NCBI GenBank assembly: GCA_963965975.1
Contig: OZ014420.1
Location: 6,598,001 to 6,662,000, forward strand
DNA length: 64,000 bases
Direction of reading: 5' to 3'
Origin: Xestospongia bergquistia
Lineage: Eukaryota; Porifera; Demospongiae; Haplosclerida; Petrosiidae
In this document: positions 43,191-57,139 of the stretch, in pieces
Layout: every line of letters starts with the position of its first letter
Position numbering within the stretch: position 1 is the first letter of the stretch
Notes under the pieces: generated by a model
The model's input: only the letters and a program-made list of their open reading frames with translations
Told to the model about the DNA's origin: nothing
Database searches by the model: none
Made by a program: the position numbers and the translations under genes

Positions 43191-46100
43191 TTAATCGTTC
43201 TTTGTAGGATCAGCCCAAGGTCGGAAGGGCGTTTTCCCGTTGATTGTAGACATCTTTTTAACGGGCGAGGTTGGCTGCTCAATTTTGGCAGTACAAGTTG
43301 GGATGTTAGCTGTTGGAATAGTTCCAATAGAGGCAATGGGAGCTGCCCCAAAGACTGGAACAGTGGCTGTGGTAGCAAATGAGATGACAGGTGTTGGGAG
43401 AGCAACATTCAGAGGGATACCCTCGGCTGCAAAAGTTGCTGGAGGGGAGAGGTGATCTGGAGATGCTCGCTGGGATGGTATGGGAATAAATGGTCCTGGA
43501 GTGTGTTGGATAGCAATGCCAGCTGGAGTTAAAGTAGGTGGAACATGGACTTTTGGAATGCCCATTTGGGCACTTGCAGCAACAGCTGCATTGATGGCCA
43601 ACTCACGCTGAGCAAGGTAGTTCTCCAAGTGGTTGAGAAGACGAACCCTCATGGGGTCTTTCATATCTAGTCCCTCGACGTTAGTCATGTAACGAGCCAC
43701 CTCAGCAACACACTCACGAAAACCCATAACACGATAATCAAGAAAAGCTCGTGTGTTAGCATAAGCTGAGAGAGGATCAGAGAATCCTGTGAATAGAGAG
43801 ACAAAAGGAGAGTGATCTTGTTACTATGGAATGTTTTGTTGTGTGTGTGTGGTATAAGGCATCCCCAACTAAAAAGTAGAGGGTAGAAAAGTACTGGGAA
43901 TAAGATCATATTAGCTACTAATTTGAGTGCATCACATTTCACACCTCACAAGTCATGCTAGTCAGTTTACTCACAAGTATGTGCAAGATACACCAGTGAA
44001 AACAAAATTTTTAAACCTATTAGGTAATTACTAGGATACCCTACAAGATGGCAAAGAGTCATGCAGATACCTGACGCTCCCTTAGTTGGCCTGATCTCAT
44101 GTGTAACAACTGTTATTTAACCTTAAACTAACTAAATTATAATGCATTGAGTATAATGAACACTTGAATGCATCTCTATTGTGATAACTAACTTAGATGG
44201 TTTCCTAGCAACTTTTCTAGCACATAACAATGTAACTAACCTCTTGGATCTCTAGTTTGATGAAGATGGCGCAGATGGTCGACAGTCATTTGTAGGATTT
44301 CAGCTTTCTCAAGTTTGGCAGAACCCTGAAGGAAAAGAAGGGAGAGAAAGATAAAGTTTCTGAACTAAAGATGCTGATAGTATTATTCAATGTCAGTATG
44401 AAATATCACTCTTTAAACACACTCGGTAAATGATGTAATTACATCATTTACTTTCAAGCATGGAATATTTAATCCACTATCAAGATCAAGTGGATGATGC
44501 CCACAGTATAGTAATGAAGAGGAGTGTAAAACCATAGCACCCTTGTTAGGGAGACGAAGACTATTAGATGGCAACCACAAGATGCCAGTTATTCATAACA
44601 TGGCTATCAGTAACAAAACACGACAAATTACAGCACTACATTTGGTAAGATTGGTTTAATATCGATACAATAATTAATATAATTAAAGAGGGGGAGTGCC
44701 GGCAAGAAAGCATTACACTTCAAAAATGATAACCATCTTTGAAACAAGTTATTGGTTTGGTAATACTCCCCAAGTTGTCGCACGTGATGTAATCAATTAC
44801 TAATACAACAAGTTTAGAATCATTGTTACAATATCCAAAACAAGTTAAGAACAAGTTAAATTATGTCTCCTCCACACGCTAGCAGTGGTGACAGTTGCCG
44901 TTAACATAACTGCACCCCTTGTCAAAGTACATACTAATATCAGACTACAGCATTTTGAAGTGTAGTTAAAACATCAGTTGACATTGACTACTACCAAACA
45001 CAAAGTGTATTACCTTGTTGTATATTCAATACTGTGTGCTGCACAAGGTATGATATCATATCAATCTTCCAAGAACTTTTAAAAATAGTTTATCTTGTCT
45101 AAACTACAGAAGCTAGAGTAACAAGCAATATATGAAGAGTTGGCTCCTTAACTTGTTCTGTCTAGACTTGTTTGCGTTGTAAAACTACTCTATAAAATGA
45201 TTTCATAACCTGAAGCCTAACACTGTTCCCACTGCTATAAGGCTACTAACTGCCACCATAGGACATCCTTTGAAAACAGAATACATCAAATCCACCAACC
45301 AATGGACATGTGTTACATAGTGACTAAATTGTTTATAACAAACAGTCTTCCCTAACAGGCCACACGCCATCATCAAGGACCACACAAATCTTAACTCATA
45401 ACAAATGCCTAATTCAGAGTCAACTCTAGACATATACAATATATTCATACATCTGGTGTGTACTAAGTCAATTGTAGTAACACATTCTTGGACCTGTAAA
45501 GAGCATGCACACAACAACCATATGAACTATATAAGCTAATTTTGATAGATAGACATTACATTACATGTGTGACTAGAAACAGACGACTCCCTCTAATGTT
45601 ACCAACTAAATAATAACTGTCCTATAGCAATATGGAGGTATCAAGTAAAAGGAGACTTTACAAAATATGGGAGTATAGGAATTTAAAACCATTATTCTCC
45701 CCCTCTTCTGTCTCCTACACAAATCTGTCTACTCAATGTAAAATAGATCAAAAATGAGTTGACGCTTCAATAAGTGACATGTGTAACAAATTACTTGTAT
45801 AAAGGTTCAGAGTACACTACTATGTTACCATAGCAACATTTAACGTGTAAAATTGCTTTTTAGTCCTCCTTTCAATGCTTACAAGACTTGTGAATGAAGT
45901 GGTAAGCTACAAAGAAAAGTCTTCACAAGCACTGTATACATAGCACCTCTAATAGTTACCATTGTTACAAAGAGAGCAGGACTATCTTTGGCAGCAGACC
46001 TAGTTATGACATGTTACCAAGCACTGTGAACAGTTAGTGGGAGTAAATGTTCATCAAAAGACATGGCTACGTTCTAGGTCTTCCTTTCCTTTCCACTAAA

Positions 46101-47384
46101 GATAACACAGTGATAAGAAAGACATCACCAGACTCCTGGGGTGTGCTTATAAAACCAAAGCTGTTAGTTGTCAAGGCAACAGAACACACAGGCTCCCCCC
46201 ACAACATCTGTAGGGGTGTATTAAAAAAGACATCGCTCAAAGAGAAGCCAATGATTTAAAGGGGTGTTAAATAAGAGGAGACAAAGTTTAGTTGCCAGTC
46301 TCTGATCTTACCTTTGATTAAACAGAAAGTTCTAACTTTAGAAAATATAAAAGATAAAACTAACATGTACATGATCAGCCAAGGTCATCTACAAAGTCAG
46401 CCAATTTCTTGCAGCATCCCCAGTAAGGGGTCAAAGTTTACTCAAGTCTCATAGCATACTCTGTTTATACTAAAGCTTACATCAGTGGTGGGAAAATAGA
46501 AAATTCTAGTAAGAAAAATATGCCTTTTAGAGTAAACCCAGATGGATCAGACATTCCTTCTATCCCACGAGTGAACCCAACCAAGTGTTTTGTAACCCAT
46601 GTATTAAGGTAACAAGTCTACCTGGCCAAGCAAAAACATGCCAAGTTGTATTAAATTATAGGGGGAGAAATAAAAGGAAGTTGGATCAGATTGAATCAAG
46701 ACTCCAGTCAGCAAGACACCATTAAGGTTGTAAATGTACTAACCACTCATATAGCAATCAAGTAGAACAAAGTTAAGAATTAATATGATTGAAACATTGA
46801 TTACTATAGCAATTATTTAAATTTTATTTATGTATCTATCTAGTATAGACATTTCTTCTCACCTGCTTCTCAAAAGCCGCAGGAACGAGACGACGCAGCT
46901 CCATAAGGCAGTTGTTGATGCGATCTCGGCGCCTTTTTTCAATAATCTGTATACAAAAGAGAAAATGTCACACAATATAATGGATAAGTGTCAATAACAT
47001 AATATTAGCACTTTAGTAAAATAATGACACCACTTAAGTGTTTTGTTAATAAGCTCTGCACAAGTGTAAGAAATATACATAGGTAGCGCGTGCTCTAAGA
47101 AAAACAATGAAAAAAAGGACAACTTACCCCTCGCCTTTTCTTGCGAGAGACAACTTGAGCTGTGTCGGGACTAGAAAAAGGGAAAGAAACAAAGTAAACA
47201 ATAAATCAATAAACATTATTGCAAAAAAACAAAATCGATTTTCGACCGTCACCCGGCCACGCTCGGTCGCCGCTTTCAACGGACAAACGAACGTGCCCGG
47301 TTTCTTTACTTTCTTGGCGTACCTAGAGCACTCTTCATAATCTTCGTTCATTTCTGGTTCAGAATCACTTAAATGGCGCTTCAT
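43191..47384 (-). CDS. HEY: HEY-type bHLH-Orange transcription repressor
   Basis: Five exons on the minus strand: 47323-47384, 47128-47170, 46863-46946, 44241-44325 and 43191-43786. They total 870 nt, 289 aa. The N-terminus [20 protein letters not shown] resembles HEY. The basic region is [20 protein letters not shown], with glycine where HES proteins have proline, which is the HEY mark. Helix 2 reads [20 protein letters not shown]. The Orange domain includes [17 protein letters not shown]. The tail ends [15 protein letters not shown], where FRPW stands for the YRPW motif of HEY. Family members are Notch-responsive E-box repressors. Intron 4 (44326-46862) is 2.5 kb with no other gene recognised. 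Confidence 0.93.
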
Positions 47385-47704
47385 CTTTGCACACTGTTCC
47401 AGTCAATGGGGCAGACTCAACGAATAAATGGTTTTCACTTTGCGTAATCTTTGCGATGATATTACAAGACTCCTTGTTGAGAGTAGTAGCGATTTCTTTC
47501 GCAGCAGCTACTGTGGTTAAGCTCTCAAGGGGAGAGCAAGATTATCGTAAAGGAGGGAAGAAAGAGAAAGTAGAAAGGCACGAAGATGGAACTGACTCAG
47601 ACTCCTTTTATATTGCCGGATGAGTTCACGGCGCGCGAAGAATGTAATTAAATTTTGCGGCGTATGGTCGTGTAAATTAGTGGAGGTTGGTCCGTTAACT
47701 ATCA
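47385..47704. promoter_or_regulatory. Divergent promoter, HEY and HDDC2
   Basis: 320 bp between start codons, with a GC-rich spot GGCGCGCG at about 47630 and a TTTTATATT at about 47606 toward HDDC2. I looked for CSL/RBPJ-type TGGGAA sites and found none in this stretch. Confidence 0.5.
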
Positions 47705-48344
47705 ATGGCTGCACAAGACACCTCCCAGCATATTGTCGATCTATTCAGTTTCTTCAAATTATGCAGCAAATTAAAGGTCAGATTAGAGTTAAAAGTATTG
47801 CAATCTAAAAAGATAGTGATAACGAGCGTCCATTGCTAAGAAACATTGTCATTTAGATGACTACTTCCTCTGTCGCCACAATTTACATAGATAGTGTCAT
47901 ATTATTTCTATATTTGGAATTCGAGGTGAAGGTTTAATCTCATTTATAATGAGGATGACATTTGTAACAATATTTAAAATCAAAAATTTTAAAAATGCTG
48001 CGTGTTTTCAAACTGGTTTAGAGAAGTTAAAAACAATTGATATCTTAATACATAACTGAACACAAATATAGGGAGTTTTCTCTCCGAAATTAAATTGTAA
48101 TTAAATTATTAATATATTTTAATTACAAAGATATATTCTACATTCTTTTTTACATTAATTTATTGTTATAATTGAAGAACAAGTCTTTTTATTTTCTTTA
48201 AAAATCAATTGATTATATAACCAGGTTATTTAATAGCACTGCTGTGGGTTGTTCAGTGATATGTTATGACTAGCAGACACACTTTCATTGTTGCAATATT
48301 GTTGTGCACAAAGAATTGTCACTATGACAATATTATGCTCATGA

Positions 48345-48378
<34 letters not shown>

Positions 48379-51363
48379 AAAAAGTGGTATGGCTAAGACT
48401 AAAAGTACCAGTGCTGGATTTAAAGTGACATTGAATATATCCGAGTCAAGATTACTAACTACTGTCAGTGATATACTATATTTATCATATCACTGATCAA
48501 CACATCTTAAATGATTTCAGTCCACACACATACACACACACACATATACACACACTCATGCATTACATCATCATATCTATTCTTGTTATAAGTAACCATA
48601 TGTGTTAGTTGGTATTTCCTGATTATGTTTTGTGGTTTGACATCCTTACCGAGTTCATCATACTTGTCATTTGACAAACCTTTCTGTGTCATGGTCAACT
48701 TCATAGATCATTACCACAAATATCATTACATCAGTCATGTGTATCCACTAGTAGGACATATGCACAATAATGGCTCATATGACAGGATGTACAACTGCCT
48801 AGTATAGTGCCTTGCATATTATGCTAGTTGCATGCTATCTTAAAATAATGGAAAATGTAAGATGAAATGTTTTGATTTTATAAGTGCTAGTTTTATTGCT
48901 ATGCTGAATGTATTGTATTTAATTTACAGTAATTACCGACTAATTATTACCTCTTAATAGTAATAAAAAGACCTTTGGACCTATCATTACTAACTTGCAC
49001 TAACTGGTAATACAATCCTTCTTCTCTTCATTTGATACTCACCTAGTTACATCATTAAAACTACAGAGTCATATCATAGAACGATTATATTGACAAATTG
49101 TACTGATTAAACTTACATAATCTTATCAAAATATTACCCTCCTCTACCTTTGTAAGGACAATGTTGACACTCAACAACATTAACTCAACAGATGTGAGGT
49201 ATTGAGATGTATCTCTGTTACAATGTTTGATAGTTCCATACCAAATTAGTTGTGAAGTCCAACTCACCTCATAGAGTCATTGTTACAACTATTACTGTTT
49301 AGCAATCCAATAGTTATCTGTTTTTCTACATCATACACCAATGGTCAATTTATATTAACAAATTTTGGGATACAATTTAAGTCAAGCTTGCTATGGGCAT
49401 GCTACATAACTAAGGTGTGTGTGTTGTGGAGACAAAATGTCTACGTTAATTGGAAGCTCCAATAACAGTGTAGTTTTAATTGATAGCTTTTAAATTGTCT
49501 CTTTATGGTTTAAATATTTCTATAATTGTATTCTGCTGCAATATATATATACACACAGGAGTCCATAACACCACAAGCTCCTACCTCCTTTGTGTGACTA
49601 TGGGCTCTTGGTATGCACTATGAAATCAATGTATTCTCTTGCTATTCACAATCTATGATATTGGCTCCATTTAGTCGCAGTTATGTTATCTGATGCCAGA
49701 ATTTTTTCACTTCCATACCTCATTATCCAAGTAACTATAGTGATCCTTTTTAGATAGCTACCACTAGACTATTGAGCATATTGCAGTGACCTAGGTTAGC
49801 TACCATTAGTAAGTTCCGGCTAATAAGTGATTGCTTGTCTGTAGCTATAAACATGATAACACCTGGATTTATGATGATTTGTACATGTCAATTGTCACAA
49901 TAGTTTAAGAAATTCTTAAAATTGTTATTTATTATTAAATTATTTTCTCCTATAGCATTTAAAACGTACTGGTTGGGTTAAACATAATGTTGATAATCCA
50001 GAGACAATAGCAGGTCATATGTATCGTATGAGTATAATGGCTTTTTTATTTAATAAAAAAGATAATGTCAGTCAAGAAAAGTAAGACTATTAATATCAAT
50101 AATTCCTATCATTAATATCTGTAAAATAATGTCTGTCCTTTACAGGTGTATTAAAATGTGTCTTGTGCACGATCTAGCAGAGAGTATTGTCGGTGATCTA
50201 ACTCCATCTTGTGGAGTCAGTAAAGAAGAGAAACAAAAACGAGAAAAGGTTTGTTCATGTGCTTAGTAGTCAATGACAACCATTTCTATTTAAGTACAGT
50301 GTTGCTTTTGATGAACAAACTAAATGTTTAGAACTGTAGAGTGTAGAAGGAAACTAGAATTTATTGAGGGTAGAAATATTATCTTTTGTAGACAAAATTT
50401 ATAATAACAAGTCTGCCAAAATCAATAGTCAGACAGACAGACAGACAATGGGTATTTTAATCAACAAGGAAGTTTTTACTATGCCACATTCATTTTTCAT
50501 ATATCTCAATATGAACCTGTAAGCTATGTTGTGTGGTTAATTAACTATTAATGTGGTTGGTATGAGTCCCTGGTTCCCATGGGTAAGTTTATTATCAGAA
50601 AAAGTATCAACTTCATTTTCATCTTCTTACCACAAATTTTAATTTGAACCAAAAAAAAACTTGTTTTTTTTTTACTGATGTGGTTGTAAGTTGTTTTTTT
50701 TAACCCATCTATCTAGTTTGGTAGGTTCTATAATAATCCTTATAATAAAGTCATACTATATTTCTATAGGAAGCAATGAAAACAATTACTCAATTAGTAT
50801 CAGATGAAGTAAGATATTATATTATAGAATCATAAAAACCTCATATTTTATGATTATAGGTTGGTAAAGAACTGTACTCCCTCTGGATGGTAAGTCCTCA
50901 CATAGGATACTCTCAATGTATGTGTTATACAATACATCTAATAGCATTATATACAATGTAATAATATGATATGAGACTATTATATTACTACAATACAGTA
51001 TTGTTTATCGCAATAATTCTTATTAGTAATAATTAGTACATTTGTTATCAAGGAGTACGAGGAGGGTACAACTCCTGAAGCTATTATAGTACACGACCTG
51101 GACAAATTTGATATGGTATTTCAAGCCTATGAATATGAGACTGGTAATTTAATATCTGTATATTTTATTGGTTATATATATAACGATAAAGATCAAAGAA
51201 GACCGGGTGAACTACAGCAGTTCTTTGACTCCACTAAAGGTATATAATTTCATTATATTTTTGTTATATTTATTCTTATTTTATAGATATATTTCAAACT
51301 CCAGAAGTAAAGGCGTGGTCTTCACAATTAGAGAAATTACGAGAATTAGGTATTAACAAATGA
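47705..51363 (+). CDS. HDDC2: HD-domain 5'-deoxynucleotidase
   Basis: Eight exons: 47705-47776, 49956-50080, 50146-50248, 50770-50808, 50860-50889, 51053-51143, 51192-51239 and 51287-51363. They total 585 nt, 194 aa, close to the 204 aa of human HDDC2. HD-domain metal ligands are visible: the H of GHMYRMS, the HD of [12 protein letters not shown] and the late D of VHDLDKFDM. The family removes phosphate from deoxynucleoside 5'-monophosphates in the cytosol. The first intron (47777-49955) is 2.2 kb with a (GT)n run at about 48344-48376 and no other gene. The gene ends 71 bp before PREP in the same direction. Confidence 0.93.
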
Positions 51364-51434
51364 CATTTGTGTTGTTATAATTAATTTTATTAATAGTAAT
51401 TATTAATTATGATTAATTAACTGTACACGTGAAA

Positions 51435-54400
51435 ATGGCCGAAACCCAGCCCTGGATTTATCCTGAAGTTAGACGAGATGAGACTGTTTTTGAAGAAAGA
51501 TGTGGCATAAAAGTAGAGGACCCTTACCGTTGGTTGGAAGATCCAGACAGTGAAGAGACTGTTAAATTTGTTAAAGCTCAAAATGCTATTACAATGCCCT
51601 ACCTTGAGTCTTGTCCAGTCAAGAGCAAGTTTCATGAGAGGTGAGAGTTGAAGAAATTGTTACTTTATTATTTTATATATTATTTGTTGTGTTATTACTT
51701 TTTGTTTATTGTTGTTTATTACACTCTTATAGGATGTCTGAACTTTATAATTATCCGAAATATTCTTGTCCCTTCAAACGAGGACCTCGATATTATTACT
51801 TTTTTAACACTGGCCTCCAAAACCAAGAGTAAGAAGTGGGTGTGGTCAATAAAGGGACTTTAGTTAATAAAGCTCATTATAATATTAATGAATTATTCAT
51901 ATCCTAGTGTTCTTTATGTGCAAGAGTCACTTCAAGCTGAGCCAGAGGTATTTATTGATCCCAATAAGTGGTCCGATGATGGCACTATTGCCCTCGGTAG
52001 CTGTACCTTCTCAGAAGATGGAGAGTACTGTGTCTATGGTATCAGTGAGAGTGGTTCTGACTGGAGAACTATAAAGGTATCTTCATACTCTGCATTACAT
52101 GTGCTAAACAATGTCTCTTTGTCCAGGTTAAGCAAGCAGCTACTAAAGAGGATATGAGTGATGAACTGAAGTGGGTCAAATTCTCTAGTATCGCTTGGAC
52201 ACATGATCATAAAGGATTCTTCTATCAGGTAGAGAGATCATTTATAAATAAAAATAGGTCTCATTCCTATATTTAGAGGTTTCCAGAACCTGATACCAAA
52301 TCTGCAGGTACTGAAACATCACAAGTATTAAATCAAAAAGTCAGTTATCAATTAATGTCACATGATTTCTATCACAATACAACAATAGGTTTATTATCAT
52401 CTCCTTGGTAACCCTCAATCACAAGATGTACTCTGTTATGAATTTCCTGATCATCCTGACTGGCTATGGTAATTATTAATAAATATTAATTAATACAATC
52501 TCTCTTTCTCTAGCGCCTGTGAAATTAGTGATGAAGGACGTTATGTTATTATGTATATATTCCGAGGGGCGGAGTCAAAGAACAAGCTATATTACTGTGA
52601 TCTAGAGACCTTGGGATACAAGATTGAAGGTGGGTGTGGTTTCATATAATCCTAATTTATGTGTGATGTCCAGGTATTCTACCAATGACCAAACTAATTG
52701 ACGATGACTTTAAATCCTCTTATGATGTAAGTTAATTAATTAATGTTATTTTATTATTTTTTATTGTTTTATTGTTGTAGTTTATATCTAATGATGACAA
52801 TATTTTTACACTCAAAACTGATTATCAGGCACCAAAATATCAACTAGTTAATGTTGATATCACTAACCCTGATAAGGTATGTCCATTTTATAGGTCATAT
52901 GTCCATTTTGTTTATTTATATATCCATTCTTAAATATCATCCATCCATTTGTTCTATGTGTCCATTTTTTTTCCAGGCTAGCTGGGTTACTCTAGTTCCT
53001 CAACATGAGAGGGATGTACTAGAGTGGTCAGCAGCTGTTAATAACGACAACTTAGTCCTCTGTTACCTACGAGATGTCAAAGTATGTGATTCTATTTTTA
53101 GTAACTGTTTCTATATATAGTATATTGTTAGTCTGTTCTGATGTTGTATACACTTGATGGTAAATATATTGCCGACTTTCCACTTGATATGGGGTCTATA
53201 ACGGGATACTCTGGTAAACGAAAACAATCGGAGATCTTTTATCGTTTTGTGTCCTTCCTCACACCTGGTATTATTTATCGCTGTGATCTCACACAGTCAC
53301 CTATTACACCTGAGGTAAATTGGAAATGTAGTTCTCTTCTTGATCTCTTTCTCTCTCTTTTACATTAGGTCTTTCGACAAATTGAAGTCACTGGTTTTGA
53401 CAAAAGTCTCTTTGAAACAAAACAGGTTTTCTATACCAGTAAAGACGACACTAAGATACCAATGTTCATTGTTCACAGAAAGGTAATATATATTATAAGG
53501 GGTGTGGTTATATTGATACTTGTTCTATAGGGTATACAACTTGATGGTACACATCCGACACTTCTCTATGGTTACGGAGGATTTAATATATCTATTACAC
53601 CTTACTATAGTACATCACGTGTGATCTTTATGCAACATCTCAATGGTGTAATGGCCATTGCTAACATCAGAGGAGGAGGGTAAGAGAGAGAGTGAGAGAG
53701 AGAGAGAGAGAGAAGTTGCTGTCTTTATCTTTTATCAGTGAATATGGTGAAGAGTGGCATAAATCTGGTATCTTTGACAAAAGACAAAATGCTTATGATG
53801 ATTTCCAAGCAGCTGCACAATATCTTATTCAACAGAACTATACTAATAGCAACAAGTAAGGAATGCATGTGTCCATTTTACATGTTATCTGTCCATTCTA
53901 GACTAGCTATACAAGGTGGTTCTAATGGCGGTCTTCTTGTATGTTGTTGTGCCAATCAAACACCTGAATTATTTAAATGTGTTATCTCACAAGTAGGGTA
54001 AGATATAACATAATAGTTCCCTCTATTTCCCTCGGCTGTTCTCCTTTAGAGTTCTAGATTTGTTAAGATTTCACAAGTTTACTATTGGACATGCTTGGGT
54101 CACTGACTATGGTAACCCTGATAAAGACCCTGACTTCAAATGGATATATAAGTAAGTGATAATGATCTAAAATAGGACACACTCGCTGACTCCTCCTCTC
54201 AGAATATCTCCGTTACATAATATTACTATCCCTCCTGGTGATGTCCAATATCCTGCTATATTGTTATTAACAGCTGATCATGATGATAGGGTTGTTCCCC
54301 TCCATTCCTTCAAGTACATTAGTCAATTACATTATATTATGAGAGGAGTTAATAAACAGGTATTAACTAGTACATGTAGTACATGTATTAATATTAATAA

Positions 54401-54573
54401 TTATTAGTTAATATATTATAACATGTATATTATTTATTTGTTGTTAATGTAATATTTATTGTATTGTTAGACTAATCCTCTGATGATTAGAATTGAAGAG
54501 AAAGCTGGTCATGGAGCTGGTAAACCAACAGCAAAGATAGTTAGTAATATACTACATTGAGTTCTGTTATGTT

Positions 54574-54650
<77 letters not shown>

Positions 54651-54716
54651 ATTGAAGAAACTGCTGATGTATATGCTTTCTTAGCTAAAAATTTAGACAT
54701 TACATGGCAAGACTAG
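51435..54716 (+). CDS. PREP: Prolyl oligopeptidase
   Basis: A many-exon gene; the first exons are 51435-51640, 51733-51828 and 51908-52076. The start is [20 protein letters not shown], followed by the family block [14 protein letters not shown]. The central beta-propeller and the C-terminal catalytic domain are complete: the nucleophile serine in [10 protein letters not shown], the acid in [10 protein letters not shown] and the histidine in [10 protein letters not shown]. The end is NLDITWQD before TAG at 54714. By family it is a cytosolic serine peptidase cutting short peptides after proline. The last intron is mostly (TC)n (54573-54648). A decayed copy of its second half lies at 57587. Confidence 0.93.
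54573..54648 (+). repeat. (TC)n tract before the last PREP acceptor
   Basis: About 38 CT repeats ending CTCTATAG. The duplicate copy at 59224-59274 has a different length. Confidence 0.95.
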
Positions 54717-54919
54717 ATCTAATGTGTAATAATGTTATTTGTTAGAGAAATAGTATTTAATATATTGTTACTACAAATTAATAAAATTCATTAGTTGATA
54801 TAACTACCTGAGATCACATGACTTACCTCAGTAATCTACATCAATAGACTCATTGGATTATAAAGGTAACCATCTCTTATTGTTAATACTCTTTTCATTA
54901 TCTATTATCTAGTAATACA

Positions 54920-57085
54920 ATGGCTACTACTACTATTGAACCTGACTCCTGTGATCATAATACCTCTTACCTATGTTCTCATAAACAACCACACCCCTAT
55001 AATGACCCTCATCTCCTCTCCTGTCTTCATTCCTTCTGTAAGACATGTTTAACAGATCTTGTTAACTCAACCAATACTACTATCATATGTCCTACCTGTT
55101 ATGAACCAACATTACTTCATAATAACTCTGTAGTTGATAGCCTGTCTTATAATCTTAGATTGGTCCATGAAATAGAGGCTGCTACCATTGTTGCTAAGGC
55201 TAATTCTTCTACTCCTGTTGCTTGTGAAGGATGTATCATTGATCCACCACCAGCAATAGCCTACTGTGTTGACTGTGAGGAATTTATCTGTAATGATTGT
55301 GAAGATATGCATAAGAGAAGAAAGAATTTGGCTAATCATGAACTACTTCGCATCAACCATCTTAATGTATCTTCCATTCTAACTAAAACCAAGTCATCAC
55401 TCTGTCCTTGTCATCCTAAAGAACCATTAGACCTTTACTGTCAAGTGTGTCATACTATTACCTGTAGATTATGTGTTCTTTCTGGTCATGTTGGTCATAC
55501 TTGTACTGACCTTGATCAGGTAGCTGACAGTAACAAACAAGAACTACAACAATGTCTGCTACCACTAACTACTGCTATATCAGAGCTACAGTCCTCTCAG
55601 AAGAAGAACACTGCTGCTCAACTTCAATTAAAAGAGAATACAGAACATATAAAAGTAACTATTGAATCAGCTTTTGAAGCTCTCTACACTGCTCTTAGAA
55701 AACGTAAGGAGAAACTTCTTCAAAAATTACAGGAGTTATCTTCTGTCAAACAAACTAGACTAAAGATGAAGAGAGATGAGATAGTGAGAGCAGAAAAGAA
55801 GTTGAGTTCATCAGTTAATGTAATTGAGTCAAAAGTATCTACTTACACATCATCAGAATTAGTGTCAGTCTGTGATACACTCAAAACCTACCTCCACAAT
55901 AAAAAGATCAACCACTATGATGTCAATATTACTCAGTCTCCCAGTGTTAGTAGCAATGAGATTAAGTTCTCTGTAGATCCAAAGATTCTTGTAACTGAGA
56001 TAGATCAGTTTGGAGAGGTAGAATCTACTGTTGATCCATCTTCTAGTGTCATCATTAGTCCACAGATATCTCGAACTATTGCTGGTAAGAAAAGTACCAT
56101 TATTCTAGAGACTAGAAATAAGATAGGTTTTTGTTGTTGTGAGGGAGGAGAAAAGGTCAAGGTGATATTAGTAGGCAAAGTTAAAAGAGATCACTCGATC
56201 AATGGAAGAGTACTGGACAAAGGTACTGGTCAATATGAGTTGTCTTTCACTCCATCCTCTCCTGGTACATATGAGATTCATGTAACTATTGATAATGAAC
56301 ACATCAAGAATAGTCCATTTACACTGTATGCTAGACCATATAGGAACTATCATCAACTGAAGAAATTTGTTAGAGCATATAATACAGGAAGAAATCCACT
56401 TTGTATATGTACTTCATCTGATGGAACTATGTATGTCGCATGTGATACTGCAGTATACAAATATAAGAAAGATGGAAGTCTAATAGCTCATATTGGTATA
56501 GATGAAGGTAATGTTAAATTTAAACCACACAACTGGGGTATAGCTGTTAAAGGAGATGTTTTATATGTTGCTAACAGTGGTGTTAATAAGATCATTAAAC
56601 TAACTACCACTGGAAAGTTAATGGGACAATTTGGAGAGTTTCAAAATGTTTGGGGTATAACAATGGATGAAGAGGACAAGATATATGTTACTGATAACAA
56701 TTGTGTCCATATCTTTAACTCTGATGAAACCATCCTGAGGACTATAAAGTGCGGGACAGTTGCCAAAGGTCTTGCTTTAGATCCCAGTGGTAATATTCAT
56801 GTTACAACATTTAAAGGTTATGTTGCAGTTTATTCTCAGACTGGTGAATATCAAAGAATTTATGGCAAAGGACAATTAGTGAGTCCACGTGGTATAACAA
56901 TAGATGATGAAGGTTATAGTTTAGTGAGTGAGTTCTTACATGGTGGTCAACTCAAGATCTTTAGTCCTCAGGGTAAACTAATTTGTAGTGTAGGTAATTT
57001 ACAGGCCAGTGCTGGTGTTTGTATTGATAATGACTCTAATATTTTTGTTACTAGTCTAAGTGATAAGAAAGTTTATAAGTTTTAG
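54920..57085 (+). CDS. TRIM-NHL protein, copy 3
   Basis: An intronless ORF of 721 aa with RING, two B-boxes, coiled coil, filamin and NHL as in the copies at 20710 and 25566, about 30 kb away. The N-terminus lacks the PPCS of the others (DSCDHNTSYLCSHK), which shows that those cysteines are not zinc ligands. The filamin domain differs most (NKIGFCCCEGGEKVKV in place of NEEGGHWTKGGEDVKV), as do the NHL loops. It is followed directly by a scrap of the ALDH8A1 terminal exon, so the cassette was copied from the ALDH8A1 locus. Confidence 0.9.
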   Translation: MATTTIEPDSCDHNTSYLCSHKQPHPYNDPHLLSCLHSFCKTCLTDLVNSTNTTIICPTCYEPTLLHNNSVVDSLSYNLRLVHEIEAATIVAKANSSTPVACEGCIIDPPPAIAYCVDCEEFICNDCEDMHKRRKNLANHELLRINHLNVSSILTKTKSSLCPCHPKEPLDLYCQVCHTITCRLCVLSGHVGHTCTDLDQVADSNKQELQQCLLPLTTAISELQSSQKKNTAAQLQLKENTEHIKVTIESAFEALYTALRKRKEKLLQKLQELSSVKQTRLKMKRDEIVRAEKKLSSSVNVIESKVSTYTSSELVSVCDTLKTYLHNKKINHYDVNITQSPSVSSNEIKFSVDPKILVTEIDQFGEVESTVDPSSSVIISPQISRTIAGKKSTIILETRNKIGFCCCEGGEKVKVILVGKVKRDHSINGRVLDKGTGQYELSFTPSSPGTYEIHVTIDNEHIKNSPFTLYARPYRNYHQLKKFVRAYNTGRNPLCICTSSDGTMYVACDTAVYKYKKDGSLIAHIGIDEGNVKFKPHNWGIAVKGDVLYVANSGVNKIIKLTTTGKLMGQFGEFQNVWGITMDEEDKIYVTDNNCVHIFNSDETILRTIKCGTVAKGLALDPSGNIHVTTFKGYVAVYSQTGEYQRIYGKGQLVSPRGITIDDEGYSLVSEFLHGGQLKIFSPQGKLICSVGNLQASAGVCIDNDSNIFVTSLSDKKVYKF

Positions 57086-57139
57086 TGTTAATTTTATTAA
57101 CAATGGCATTAGTTATTATTTTAAGACATTTTTTGTAGT

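Noticed and set aside
43148-43408. Minus-strand leucine-rich frame overlapping the HEY terminal exon
   Set aside because: An out-of-frame shadow of the proline/alanine-rich HEY tail.
46047-46259. 70-codon plus-strand frame in HEY intron 4
   Set aside because: No recognisable motif, repeats or splice partners; length is not unusual for chance.
47387-47623. 78-codon plus-strand frame in the HEY/HDDC2 promoter
   Set aside because: Lies in the shared promoter, K/E-rich at the end, with no homology; probably chance in the GC-richer stretch.
51641-51863. Two tyrosine- and leucine-rich small frames after PREP exon 1
   Set aside because: They read through PREP intron 1 and part of exon 2 in the wrong frame.
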